Positions 25,958-34,306 of a stretch of 64,000 nucleotides of DNA are shown here, in pieces; position 1 is the first letter of the stretch; the number at the start of each line of letters is the position of its first letter. The stretch is taken from NCBI RefSeq assembly GCF_900626075.1, contig NZ_UYZY01000006.1, positions 186,001-250,000 of the forward strand, written 5' to 3'. Origin of the DNA: Clostridium transplantifaecale. Lineage in GTDB: Bacteria > Bacillota > Clostridia > Lachnospirales > Lachnospiraceae. The notes beneath the pieces are model-generated. The model did not search any database. It was not told the origin of the DNA and was given only the letters and a program-made list of their open reading frames with translations. The translations under genes and the position numbers were made by a program.

Positions 25958-26596
25958 TCATTTATCGGCACATTTCACGATAAATTCCAATGAATCGACG
26001 GCAACCGGTACAGCTCTCTCCCTTATTTCCTCCGATACCTGGGCGAGTTTAGCATTCACCCGGTACATCTGCGCATTCCTGTTAAAGAATACCGTTTTTT
26101 CAAACGGCCAGCGTATTACGGTCGGAGTTTTAAAACCTTCCCCCAGCTCCAGTACCAGCAGACGATGGCCTAGCGTTCCTGCAAGCCACTCCTTATACCG
26201 GTTCCATCCCGGCAGATAACCTTCCTCGATATAGTGTTCCGCCTCTATCGTATTGCTGATCAGAGGAGCCTTGCAGTGGGGACAGAGACCGTCCGCAATC
26301 TCATCCTTTTCCCAGATATCCTTCGTACATGCATCCCTGCACTGAAACCAGTTCACATTGCCGCAGGGAGCCGTAATCCTCTCCGCATTCAGAGGACTCT
26401 GAAAAATTCGGCCGTCCGTCACGGTTGTCACGATAAAATAATCTTTTCCCTCCATCAGCCTGAATAAGGCCCGGTATGCCTCCTTTACATCGGATTCCTT
26501 CGATTTTCCCCACTCGGCTCCGATTCCAATCAGGACATATTCACAATCCTTCAAATTTTCCCGCAGATTATCCACAATTTTATCATACTCTTCCAT
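25958..26596 (-). CDS. Divergent sirtuin-fold protein lacking the catalytic His and Asn
   Basis: The 212-residue protein follows the Sir2 layout: a nucleotide-binding start (YVLIGIGAEWGKSKE at 20-34), TTVTDGRIF at 57-65 where sirtuins have T-Q-N-I-D-G, CGNVNWFQC at 78-86 where sirtuins have the catalytic H-G before the first zinc Cys, zinc Cys pairs Cys86/Cys90 and Cys105/Cys108, and a C-terminal Rossmann strand LLVLELGEGFKTPTVIRWPF. The catalytic His is Cys78 and the conserved Asn is Val59, so normal NAD-dependent deacylation is doubtful. It may bind NAD or ADP-ribose. AGGAGGG precedes the ATG. It lies between ung and rplL with a terminator upstream. Confidence 0.65.
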   Translation of the reverse strand: MEEYDKIVDNLRENLKDCEYVLIGIGAEWGKSKESDVKEAYRALFRLMEGKDYFIVTTVTDGRIFQSPLNAERITAPCGNVNWFQCRDACTKDIWEKDEIADGLCPHCKAPLISNTIEAEHYIEEGYLPGWNRYKEWLAGTLGHRLLVLELGEGFKTPTVIRWPFEKTVFFNRNAQMYRVNAKLAQVSEEIRERAVPVAVDSLEFIVKCADK

Positions 26597-26659
26597 CTCT
26601 GCCCTCCTGTCATATGTGCATAGAACCTCAAAGGTTCACTGTTAATCCGTACCCGGAAA

Positions 26660-26714
26660 CGCCAAAAGAGCCCGCAACGCATGGAAACCACACGCCACAG
26701 ACTCTTTTATTGTA
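26660..26714 (-). terminator. Intrinsic terminator after rplL
   Basis: Minus strand: AAAAGAG near 26714 pairs with CTCTTTT near 26667 around an imperfect GC-rich stem. It marks the end of the rplJ-rplL unit, so rpoB does not follow. Confidence 0.65.
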
Positions 26715-26739
26715 ATGCAAATTAAGCTGGATTGCAAAA

Positions 26740-27111
26740 TTATTTTAATGTAACTTTTGCGCCTTCTGCTTCTAATTTTGCCTTTAAGTCTTCTGCTTCC
26801 TCTTTGGAAACGCCAACTTTTACAGCCTTAGGAGCGCTGTCAACTACTTCTTTAGCTTCTTTTAAGCCAAGGCCTGTAGCTTCACGAACAACTTTGATAA
26901 CTTTAACTTTGTTAGCGCCAACTTCTGTTAACTCTACGTCAAATTCTGTCTTCTCTTCTACTGCTTCTGCTGCGCCTGCTGCTGCAACTACAACGCCTGC
27001 TGCTGCGGATACACCAAACTCTTCTTCACATGCTTTTACTAAGTCGTTTAATTCTAATACAGATAATTCTTTAATAGCTTCGATAAATTCAGCTGTTGTT
27101 AATTTTGCCAT
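26740..27111 (-). CDS. rplL: 50S ribosomal protein L7/L12
   Basis: The 123-residue stalk protein has the N-terminal dimerisation helix pair ([20 protein letters not shown]), an Ala/Val/Gly hinge (about 36-52) and the C-terminal factor-binding domain ([25 protein letters not shown]). It binds L10 on the ribosome and recruits GTPase factors. AGGAGG is well placed, and it follows rplJ. Confidence 0.98.
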   Translation of the reverse strand: MAKLTTAEFIEAIKELSVLELNDLVKACEEEFGVSAAAGVVVAAAGAAEAVEEKTEFDVELTEVGANKVKVIKVVREATGLGLKEAKEVVDSAPKAVKVGVSKEEAEDLKAKLEAEGAKVTLK

Positions 27112-27226
27112 TTTAATGTTCCTCCTGTAATTTTACTATTTAATATTTATGCACAGCTTTTCTGTGCTGTCTCTGCTGCCCTAGGCAGCTTTACAATTCT
27201 TTCCGTCTTGATTTCCCGGATGGAAA

Positions 27227-27715
27227 TTATGCCTCTTTGGACTCTGCGATCTGATTGAGAACGCGAGCAAAGTTGGTAATTGGGGACTGGATGCTTCCAA
27301 GCAGTTTTCCAAGAAGAACTTCTCTGGACGGGATAGTTGCGATAACCTGCATTCCCTTTGCATCGTAGTATGTTTCTTCAACAATACCACCTTTGATCTC
27401 CAACTTGTCTGCTTTCTTTGCGAATTCAGCTAAAATTCTTGCCGGTGCTGTTGCATCTTCTTTGGATACAGCTAAAGCTGTAGGTCCTTCCAGATTTGGC
27501 TCTAAAGCTTCGAATGCAGTTCCCTTAGCAGCAAAGCGAATCATCGTGTTCTTATATACTTTATAAGAAACGCCTGCTTCCCTTAACTGTTTACGGAGCT
27601 GTGTATCCTGCTCTACAGTCAGACCACGGTAGTCAACGACTACTGCTGTCTTAGCGCCGTTGAATAATTCAGAAATTTCAGCTACAACCGGCTGTTTTAA
27701 TTCAACTTTTGCCAT
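27227..27715 (-). CDS. rplJ: 50S ribosomal protein L10
   Basis: The 162-residue protein begins MAKVELKQPVVAEISELFN and has the L10 rRNA-binding domain (VVVDYRGLTVEQDTQLRKQL, YKVYKNTMIRFA) and the C-terminal L12-binding helix (NFARVLNQIAESKEA). The longer frame to 27772 is rejected because AGGAGG is 9 bases from this ATG and the extra codons are leader RNA. Expression is probably controlled by the L10 leader upstream. Confidence 0.97.
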   Translation of the reverse strand: MAKVELKQPVVAEISELFNGAKTAVVVDYRGLTVEQDTQLRKQLREAGVSYKVYKNTMIRFAAKGTAFEALEPNLEGPTALAVSKEDATAPARILAEFAKKADKLEIKGGIVEETYYDAKGMQVIATIPSREVLLGKLLGSIQSPITNFARVLNQIAESKEA

Positions 27716-27895
27716 GAATGGTTTACCTCCTGTATTATTTAATCTAACCGCCTGGTAAACTTCGATAACCAATAAAAAACCTCTTTATCCATGAAGACAA
27801 AGAGGCGCAAACTTACACATTTAATATGGTATGTTCCCTCGGCAGGCGTTTTAACCTTATGCCTTACGGCACCTGCTGTCTTCGGCAGTTAACAC
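27716..27895 (-). ncRNA. Ribosomal protein L10 leader RNA with attenuator
   Basis: Between the promoter and rplJ the minus-strand RNA reads CUGCCGAAGACAGCAGGUGCC, an AAGG segment and CCUGCCGAGGG, the recognisable L10-binding kink-turn-type structure of Firmicutes rplJL leaders. It is followed by an intrinsic terminator (27780-27805) that would be formed when excess L10-L12 complex binds. This matches the known autogenous control of rplJL in this phylum. Confidence 0.85.
27773..27805 (-). terminator. Attenuator terminator in the rplJ leader
   Basis: Minus strand: CCTCTTTGTC pairs with GATAAAGAGG around a 6-base loop, followed by TTTTTT, 60 bp before the rplJ start codon. Confidence 0.85.
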
Positions 27896-27901
27896 TAAGA
27901 T

Positions 27902-27930
27902 AAAATACCATATTTATTCGGGTTTGTCAA
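27902..27930 (-). promoter_or_regulatory. Promoter of rplJ-rplL
   Basis: Minus strand: consensus TTGACA (27925-27930), 17 bp, TATTTT (27902-27907). The -35 box is only 15 bp from the terminal repeat of element copy 3. Confidence 0.8.
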
Positions 27931-27944
27931 GGGGATTTTTTTAA

Positions 27945-28629
27945 TTGAGATGTGAGGACGCCTCTGTAAGACGGCGGACGGGGGAGTGGGGGTATATGAT
28001 TCTTCAGTCCCGGTTTGTAAGTTGTCGTGAAGGGGAATCCAGGAGAAAAAATTCCTACGGGGACTCGCTCCCGCTTGTGAAACGCACAGCGGATGCTAAG
28101 CTCGTGAGGGACCTCGCTAAGCACCGGCGGGCTTCAAGGTCTCCCTTCGGAAAGTTTTTCTCCTCCTTCCCCGGGCAGGTTATCGGCGGGACTGAAGACT
28201 CAGGGAAGGGTATTGCCCCGTCCGCCGTCATCAGGGGCTGATTGTCTCTTTCGTCAAGTGCGGTAGAGGTATAATCGCAGTGGTCGCGACAATATCCCTT
28301 CTCCTGAAAGAATAGAACAAATCAGCGGCCTCAGGCCGTGGTTCGGGATGGCGAAAACCTTCGCGTCTTCAGTCCCGGACCATAACCTGCCCGTGGGGAA
28401 GTAGGGAGAAAAAGATTCCGGAGGGAACCTGGGAGTTCATCGGCACTTACCGAGGTCTTTTCGAGGTTAGAGTCCGCTATGTACTCCGAAGAGCGCAAGC
28501 GTTTCCCGCAGGAACTTTTTCTGCCCGGATTCCCCACCCGCAACAACCTTTACTCCGGGACTGAAGACTCACAACCTCCCTCTCACCATCCCGCCCACCG
28601 GCCGTCCCGGCGGCGTTCTCCTTCCTCAG
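27945..28629. repeat. Giant-hairpin dispersed element, copy 3 (inverted, shorter)
   Basis: A 685-bp copy in the opposite orientation to copies 1 and 2. The end near rplJ is TTGAGATGTGAGGACGCC (27945-27962); the other end (about 28612-28629) is degenerate. The B-type hairpin spans about 27970-28230, the A-type about 28320-28610. Here the A stem reads CTTCAGTCCCGG with CCGGGACTGAAG, whereas copies 1 and 2 have CTTTCGTCCCGG with CCGGGACGAAAG: both strands changed together. The middle hairpin lacks the AT-rich insert found in the other copies. The element lies between the rplJ promoter and the stop codon of the diguanylate cyclase gene (8 bp away). No coding function seen. Confidence 0.8.
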
Positions 28630-28636
28630 GAATATT

Positions 28637-30589
28637 TTACCGGTGTGCTTTTCCCTTTATCCTTCTTTTATTCCGGTACATATAGGCATCCGCCCTGGAC
28701 AGCACATCCTTCGGCTCCATATCGCGGCCCGGTGTGTAAAAGGCATATCCTGACGCGATCGATGCATTGAATTCTCTGGTCTGGCTGTACTCTTCCATTG
28801 ATTTCTTAATTCTTCCGATTCCATCCACTGCTTCTGCGGTATCACTGTCTTCCAGGTATACGGCAAATTCGTCTCCGCCTATCCGGTAGACCCGGCCGCT
28901 TGGGAAGGCATCCTGGATTGCTTTAGCTGCCATCCGGATATATTCATCGCCCATATCGTGGCCGTATCTGTCATTGACGCTTTTCAGATCATTTAAATCA
29001 CACATGACAAAGCCTATTTTAACGGTGCCGTCAAAATGGTCCCGGATGTATTCCATCTTTTTTTCAAAGGCCAGTCTGTTTTTAACTCCCGTCAGCCCGT
29101 CTCTGTCGCGCTCCACCTTAAGCGCCTTTGTCTGCAGGACCTCATCCGTCACATCTTCGACAACACACCGGACCGTGCCGTCCGCAGACTTGCGGGTGAT
29201 CTTGAGCCACCGGCTGCCGTCCATGTTATTCACTTTAAAAATTTCACCTTCTCCGGAACGCTCAAGACCCTTTAAAAATTCTGCGAATTTTGTCTTATCT
29301 CTGGTGTAATTCCGTTCCTGTTCCCGGGTCAGGCCAAGAAGTCCCGGAATCTGGTTCGTCATAAACACGCCGCCCGAATGGGAACGTATCTCAAAAACTC
29401 CCAGAGGAAGCTCGGACAGTTCCATCAATTTCGCATGCCTTGTAAACCACATGCTGACAAATACTGCAATAATAAGACCAATGGCAGCCGACATCACAAG
29501 GGCATACACCAGTATTTTTTCTATCTTATTTGGGAAATAAAGAAGGACCGGTTCTTCCATCATCCCCATCAGATACCATCCCTCATTCTCAAACGGCGTA
29601 TTATGGTAATACATGCCCATCTGGCTGACACAGGCATATATTTCATGATTGCTGTTGTGATTTAAGAGACGGTAAATGCCGTTCTGCTCATCCAGGCATT
29701 CCAGTTTAAGCGGTCCGCTCTCATCCAGCATCCGCTTTTGTACTGCTCCATGGGTGATAGAAAGTTCAAGTTCATCCTCTATTGAACCGGTTGCAATAGC
29801 ATAGCCGTAAGAGCCGCTGGACTGCAGATCTTTTGCCGGAAGGAAGCGGTACATATAGTTTACCGATATCTCAACTCCGAACACCGCCGCCACTTTACCA
29901 TTCTCGCCAAACAGAGGAATGGAATACGTGATAACCTCCTCGTCCTGCGGGTTTACCTTGAATGGCAGGCTCCAATATCCCAGCCATCCCGAACGTCCAT
30001 ACTTCATTGCTGCTTCATATGGTTTATCAAAAAAATCCCGGTTGCTGTCGGTTAAATCAAGCTGAAAACTCCAGTTTGCAGTTGTCGCAATCCCCATTTT
30101 CTCAGCCACGTTCCAGGGCCCCGTCAGCATATAGACATTAGCATTGTCCTCTCCCGTCTTGTCAGGATTATTATTCCGAAAGTAGAGTGCAGCGAGGGAG
30201 TTATCCGTCCCTCCCTCGTCCGGCAATATCAGAAATGCTCCCGTGGTCTTTGTATGGAATAGTGCATCCAGCACCGTCGGAGCCAGAGCTTCCAGAACCT
30301 CGTTTTCCCGCCCGGAAATGTCCGGATTATCCATGCTTTCGAAGTAACGGCTCATCCGTTCCGTATCATACTCGAAATTCGTCCAGATATTCTCCATCTC
30401 ATTTTCCAGATTATTCTTCTGTCCGTTTACCTTCTCGGAAAAAATCCTGTACTCATTCTGCTTTGCCCTTGTCAGAACGCCGCTGCCAACCATAATGCCG
30501 GTCAGCAGAACACTTTGGAAGACAGCAAAACAGACAAATACCACTGCTAAATTAAATGCAATATTCCTGCTCCTAATCTTTTTCCCCAT
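28637..30589 (-). CDS. Membrane diguanylate cyclase with extracellular sensor domain
   Basis: Makes cyclic di-GMP from GTP. The 650-residue protein has a membrane segment at about 12-34, a ~310-residue extracytoplasmic region resembling a Cache-type sensor (GYWSLPFKVNPQDEEVITYS, GKVAAVFGVEISV), a second membrane segment near 360-385, a PAS-like stretch, and a C-terminal GGDEF domain (DRDGLTGVKNRLAF; active-site GGDEF at about 571). I see no R-x-x-D inhibitory site just before GGDEF. The start overlaps the end of the solute-binding-protein gene by 17 bp, with only a weak ribosome site, so translation is probably coupled. Confidence 0.9.
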   Translation of the reverse strand: MGKKIRSRNIAFNLAVVFVCFAVFQSVLLTGIMVGSGVLTRAKQNEYRIFSEKVNGQKNNLENEMENIWTNFEYDTERMSRYFESMDNPDISGRENEVLEALAPTVLDALFHTKTTGAFLILPDEGGTDNSLAALYFRNNNPDKTGEDNANVYMLTGPWNVAEKMGIATTANWSFQLDLTDSNRDFFDKPYEAAMKYGRSGWLGYWSLPFKVNPQDEEVITYSIPLFGENGKVAAVFGVEISVNYMYRFLPAKDLQSSGSYGYAIATGSIEDELELSITHGAVQKRMLDESGPLKLECLDEQNGIYRLLNHNSNHEIYACVSQMGMYYHNTPFENEGWYLMGMMEEPVLLYFPNKIEKILVYALVMSAAIGLIIAVFVSMWFTRHAKLMELSELPLGVFEIRSHSGGVFMTNQIPGLLGLTREQERNYTRDKTKFAEFLKGLERSGEGEIFKVNNMDGSRWLKITRKSADGTVRCVVEDVTDEVLQTKALKVERDRDGLTGVKNRLAFEKKMEYIRDHFDGTVKIGFVMCDLNDLKSVNDRYGHDMGDEYIRMAAKAIQDAFPSGRVYRIGGDEFAVYLEDSDTAEAVDGIGRIKKSMEEYSQTREFNASIASGYAFYTPGRDMEPKDVLSRADAYMYRNKRRIKGKAHR

Positions 30590-32003
30590 CTGTTATACCA
30601 GCCATTTCTTTGATAAGAGAATCATACCACCGGTTAAAAAAAACATCCGACTGCAGATCCGACTGCACATCTTTCCTTATTTCCCCGTTTTCGATCCGTC
30701 TTTTCATTATCTCCAGGGCTTCGACGGTCTTATTTTGAAGTGACTCTGCAAAATACTTATTCTTATCATAGGAACCTTCAAAAACCTTTTTAATGTAAAA
30801 TGGCCTTTGTTTTCTAGCGTCCAAAAATACACAGATGCTGCTGCCGATTGCGTCCGCGTTATTCGTCCTGTCGACGTGATTTAATAACTCCGGCACGGAT
30901 TCAAGAGCTTTTTCTTCCACTGGCAGATATCCGGTGGCTACGGCAAAGCGTATATTCTGTTCCGGCGCCGTAAACCACTTAAGAAATTCACAGGCTGCCT
31001 TCTCCCGTATCCCGTCAGAGGCAAAGACGCCCATATTGGCCCCTCTCTGTGTCATATACCCGGCTCCCCCGCCAAATGTAGGGTATGGAAAACATTCGCA
31101 CTCGATCGGGTAGGACTTCTCCTCATCTTCTATAACCTCTCCCGGAAAAAAACCGGCTCCGGCCGATGAGCCGATATAGGCCATCAGCTTTCCGCTCTTG
31201 ACGCCGTCCTGATTGTATTCCCGGCTCTCATACCATCCCATTACGTGAGGCACATAATAAGCCTCCCACGCTCTGCGGGCCGCCTCCCTGGAAAATTCGA
31301 AATTACCGCTGTCGCTGTAAATCGTCTCTCCAAGCTGGGCCGCTGCCATGATTGAAAAATCATTGTAATAATTCATACCGAGAAATGGTTTTCCTCCGGA
31401 CCATCCGTAGTAAAGCCCCGCCACTTCCGCCAGGCCCTCCCAGGTTCCAAGCTGCTCTTTCGACGCGCCTGTCTCCGCTGAAAAGATTTCCCAGTCGGTC
31501 TTGTTCAGATATAAAAGTTCGGTCGACTTTGCCACCGGGATCATCTTATGGTTCCCCTCATCATCCCATACGCCCTCTTCCAGAAACTCCGGCTGGTACT
31601 TCTGCAGCTCTTCTGCCGTAAAATACCGTTCCAAATGGACTAGCGGGGCTATCTGATCCAGCCTGTAGGCGCTGTCCGGATAGGATGCAAATAAATCAGG
31701 AAGAGGCTCTGATCCGATCATGCGGTTCGCAGATGCATACAAAACCTCCTCCAGCTCATCACTGGTGCCATATCCTTTGGCGTCTACAATAATATCTTTC
31801 TCCATCCCGACCGTATCATTAAACTCCTGAACCAGATTGTCGAACTGCATCTTCGCCACGGCATTATAAGAATGCCATAGTGTAATCACCACCGGCGATT
31901 CAGACTTCGGAGCCGCCGTTTCTCTATTGTTACATCCTGTAATACCGCATAGCAGCGTAAGTGCCATCAACGATATCATAGCATACATTTTTTTCTTCGT
32001 CAT
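30573..32003 (-). CDS. Extracellular solute-binding lipoprotein (ABC-type family 1)
   Basis: The 476-residue protein begins with a lipoprotein signal (MTKKKMYAMISLMALTLLCGITGC, lipid on Cys24) and has the sugar-binding-protein layout: ITLWHSYNAVAKMQFDNLVQ, a middle ...AYIGSSAGAGFF..., and the KAACEFLKWFTAPEQNIRFA signature of family-1 binders. No permease or ATPase gene is adjacent. The next gene, overlapping by 17 bp, encodes a membrane diguanylate cyclase, so the binder may hand its ligand to that sensor instead of a transporter (inference). Confidence 0.88.
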   Translation of the reverse strand: MTKKKMYAMISLMALTLLCGITGCNNRETAAPKSESPVVITLWHSYNAVAKMQFDNLVQEFNDTVGMEKDIIVDAKGYGTSDELEEVLYASANRMIGSEPLPDLFASYPDSAYRLDQIAPLVHLERYFTAEELQKYQPEFLEEGVWDDEGNHKMIPVAKSTELLYLNKTDWEIFSAETGASKEQLGTWEGLAEVAGLYYGWSGGKPFLGMNYYNDFSIMAAAQLGETIYSDSGNFEFSREAARRAWEAYYVPHVMGWYESREYNQDGVKSGKLMAYIGSSAGAGFFPGEVIEDEEKSYPIECECFPYPTFGGGAGYMTQRGANMGVFASDGIREKAACEFLKWFTAPEQNIRFAVATGYLPVEEKALESVPELLNHVDRTNNADAIGSSICVFLDARKQRPFYIKKVFEGSYDKNKYFAESLQNKTVEALEIMKRRIENGEIRKDVQSDLQSDVFFNRWYDSLIKEMAGITDGEKD

Positions 32004-32104
32004 ATCTTCCCATCACCATTTTCGCCCTTTTGTCTTTGTCTTTCATATCTAAGTATACAGGATCACATTCCCGATGTCTATTATCATTACAATTAATGCA
32101 AAAG

Positions 32105-32138
32105 GTACGCTTCACGAACTTTTCATTACCAATCCGCA
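32105..32138. repeat. Post-terminator motif, copy 3
   Basis: GTACGCTTCACGAACTTTTC followed by ATTACCAATCCGCA, directly beside the U-tract of the rplA terminator and about 100 bp upstream of the solute-binding-protein gene. Confidence 0.65.
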
Positions 32139-32177
32139 AAAAAACCGGAACAAAAGCACACGGCCTTCGTTCCGGTT
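32137..32177 (-). terminator. Intrinsic terminator after rplA
   Basis: Minus strand: AACCGGAAC (32169-32177 complement) pairs with 32143-32151 around a 17-base loop and is followed by seven T. It ends the rpmG-secE-nusG-rplK-rplA unit and shows that rplJ is not co-transcribed. Confidence 0.85.
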
Positions 32178-32208
32178 TTCTGATATAAATTTTTCTATCG
32201 CCCCTGAA

Positions 32209-32904
32209 TTAGTTCACAAGCTTTGCAACATTTAATTTAACACCAGGACCCATAGTGGATGTCAGTGTTACGCTCTTTAAGTAAGAGCCCTTTAATGTAG
32301 CAGGTTTTGCCTTCAGGATAGCGTCGATAAGCGTCTGGAAGTTGTCCGCTAATTTGTCTTCTGTGAAAGAAGCTTTTCCTACTGGCACATGGATAATGTT
32401 TGTTTTATCAAGTCTGTACTCAATCTTACCAGCTTTGATATCGTTGATAGCCTTGGTTACGTCCATAGTAACTGTGCCGGCCTTCGGGTTTGGCATTAAG
32501 CCCTTCGGTCCAAGTACACGTCCTAAACGTCCAACAACACCCATCATATCAGGTGTAGCAACAACTACGTCGAAATCTAACCATCCTTCATTCTGGATCT
32601 TCGGGATGAGCTCTTCTGCGCCTACGAAATCTGCGCCTGCTGCCTGAGCCTCGTCTGCCTTCGGTCCCTTAGCGAATACAAGGATTCTAACTGTCTTACC
32701 GGTTCCGTGTGGTAAAACTACGGCACCACGGATCTGCTGATCAGCATGACGTCCGTCACAGCCGGTTCTGATGTGAGCTTCAATTGTTTCATCAAATTTA
32801 GCTGCTGCTGCTTTCTTAACGATAGAAATAGCTTCTGCAGCATCATAAAGATTTGTGCGGTCTACTAATTTAGCAGCCTCTACGTATCTTTTTCCTCTTT
32901 TCAT
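32209..32904 (-). CDS. rplA: 50S ribosomal protein L1
   Basis: The 231-residue protein starts [20 protein letters not shown], with the rRNA-binding [23 protein letters not shown] and domain [34 protein letters not shown]-type features. L1 binds 23S rRNA at the exit side and in many bacteria represses its own operon by binding mRNA. CTAGGAGG is 9 bases before the ATG. A 19-bp element identical to one in front of rplK lies 27-45 bp upstream. Confidence 0.97.
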   Translation of the reverse strand: MKRGKRYVEAAKLVDRTNLYDAAEAISIVKKAAAAKFDETIEAHIRTGCDGRHADQQIRGAVVLPHGTGKTVRILVFAKGPKADEAQAAGADFVGAEELIPKIQNEGWLDFDVVVATPDMMGVVGRLGRVLGPKGLMPNPKAGTVTMDVTKAINDIKAGKIEYRLDKTNIIHVPVGKASFTEDKLADNFQTLIDAILKAKPATLKGSYLKSVTLTSTMGPGVKLNVAKLVN

Positions 32905-32930
32905 TATAAATAACCTCCTAGTGGTGTTGT

Positions 32931-32949
32931 CGGGGATTTCCCTCCCACG
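32931..32949 (-). promoter_or_regulatory. Leader element before rplA (copy of the rplK leader element)
   Basis: CGGGGATTTCCCTCCCACG on the plus strand. As minus-strand RNA it reads GUGGGAGGGAAAUCCCC and ends in a nearby CCAC, so GUGG/CCAC and GGGA/UCCC can pair. The same 19 bases occur at 33461-33479 before rplK. Candidate autogenous binding site for L1 (inference). Confidence 0.55.
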
Positions 32950-33001
32950 TTACAAAAAAACATCTCAATTATACTTCACGGGTATGACTAATTACTTCAG
33001 C

Positions 33002-33427
33002 TTATTCAGCAACAGTGATTCCCATACTTCTTGCTGTACCAGCGATCATGCTCATAGCAGCCTCAAGGCTTGCTGCATTTAAGTCTGGCATCTTTAATTC
33101 TGCAATTTTCTGAAGTTCTTCTTTAGAGATGGTAGCTACTTTTGTCTTGTTAGGTGCAGCAGAGCCGGATTTAAGCTTGCATGCCTTCTTTAACAAAACT
33201 GCAGCCGGCGGAGTCTTTGTAATAAAGCTGAAACTTCTGTCAGCATATACAGTGATAACAACCGGGATAACCAGGTCGCCCTGATCTGCTGTTCTTGCGT
33301 TGAATTCTTTTGTGAACTGAACGATATTAACGCCGTGCTGACCAAGAGCTGGTCCAACTGGCGGTGCTGGTGTAGCTTTACCAGCAGGAATCTGTAATTT
33401 AATGTATCCTGTTACTTTCTTTGCCAT
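33002..33427 (-). CDS. rplK: 50S ribosomal protein L11
   Basis: The 141-residue protein begins [20 protein letters not shown], with [18 protein letters not shown] and the C-terminal rRNA-binding [24 protein letters not shown] region. The start with AGGAGG at 9 bases is preferred over the 17-codon extension to 33478. It lies 74 bp after nusG and upstream of rplA. Confidence 0.97.
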   Translation of the reverse strand: MAKKVTGYIKLQIPAGKATPAPPVGPALGQHGVNIVQFTKEFNARTADQGDLVIPVVITVYADRSFSFITKTPPAAVLLKKACKLKSGSAAPNKTKVATISKEELQKIAELKMPDLNAASLEAAMSMIAGTARSMGITVAE

Positions 33428-33460
33428 GATTAGGCACCTCCTAAATAAATGTGGTAATTG

Positions 33461-33479
33461 CGGGGATTTCCCTCCCACG
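33461..33479 (-). promoter_or_regulatory. Leader element before rplK
   Basis: Same CGGGGATTTCCCTCCCACG as before rplA, at nearly the same distance (34-52 bp) from the start codon, with a matching GTGGT flank. See the rplA copy. Confidence 0.55.
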
Positions 33480-33509
33480 AGCCTCTAAACCGGTTAAAGG
33501 CCGTACTTG

Positions 33510-34025
33510 TTACATCTTCTTTACTTCTGTAAAAGACAGTTCTACCGGTGTTTCACGGCCGAACATCTCCACATTGATAGTAAGGGTCTGCTTTCCTTCG
33601 TTGATGGACTTGATAACACCAACGGTATCTTTCCAGGCCCCTGCGGTAACAACAACTGTGTCACCTTCTTCAAAATCGACTACTAATCCGGCTTCCCTGA
33701 ATCCCAGAGAATCCATCTCGCCTTCCGTAAGCGGAACCGGCTTGGAACCCGGACCAACAAATCCTGTTACACCACGGGTGTTGCGTACTACATACCATGT
33801 GTCATCGTTCATAACCATGTTAATCAGTACATATCCGGGAAACATCTTCTTGGCAACCTGTTTCTGTGCCCCGTTCTTCAGCTCAATGACATCCTGCATA
33901 GGCACGGATACCTCTAAGATCTGATCCTGGAGCTTTCTGTTTTCAATTGTCTTTTCAATGTCAACTTTTACTTTGTTTTCATAGCCGGAATAAGTATGCA
34001 CTACATACCAATTTGCTTCTGACAT
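33510..34025 (-). CDS. nusG: Transcription termination/antitermination protein NusG
   Basis: The 171-residue protein has the NGN domain (WYVVHTYSGYENKVKVDIEK, MFPGYVLINMVMNDDTWYVV, TGFVGPGSKPVPL) and a C-terminal KOW domain (FEEGDTVVVTAGAWKDTVGVI). It binds RNA polymerase and couples it to Rho or the ribosome. AAGGTGAG is 4-5 bases before the ATG; secE is 21 bp upstream. Confidence 0.97.
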   Translation of the reverse strand: MSEANWYVVHTYSGYENKVKVDIEKTIENRKLQDQILEVSVPMQDVIELKNGAQKQVAKKMFPGYVLINMVMNDDTWYVVRNTRGVTGFVGPGSKPVPLTEGEMDSLGFREAGLVVDFEEGDTVVVTAGAWKDTVGVIKSINEGKQTLTINVEMFGRETPVELSFTEVKKM

Positions 34026-34046
34026 ATTCTCACCTTTGCCCTTAAA

Positions 34047-34250
34047 TTAGATAACGAAGTGCAGTCCTGTTACGATAATCGTATCAAGTGCTGCAATAAT
34101 CAGTCCCAAAGCAACGGCAACCGCAACAACGGCGCCTGTCTGCTTAATGACAGTATCTTTGTCGGGCCAGACGATTTTCTTGTACTCGGCCTGAAGGCCT
34201 TTCCAATAGCTCTTTTTAGGAGCCTTTTTGGTATTTTCTGTTTCACCCAT
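34047..34250 (-). CDS. secE: Preprotein translocase subunit SecE
   Basis: The 67-residue single-span protein has the SecE core: an amphipathic cytoplasmic helix (SYWKGLQAEYKKIVWPDKDTV) with the invariant W-P and a C-terminal membrane helix (about 40-65). TGGAGGA is 6-7 bases before the ATG. It lies between rpmG and nusG, the standard order. Confidence 0.96.
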   Translation of the reverse strand: MGETENTKKAPKKSYWKGLQAEYKKIVWPDKDTVIKQTGAVVAVAVALGLIIAALDTIIVTGLHFVI

Positions 34251-34306
34251 ATTTTGTCCTCCAATGTTATCAGGCTGGCGCCTGATCCCAGGTACAATCA
34301 GTTACC

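Noticed and set aside
34261-34306. tRNA between rpmG and secE (as found in some Clostridia)
   Set aside because: The 46-bp gap is too short and has no cloverleaf.
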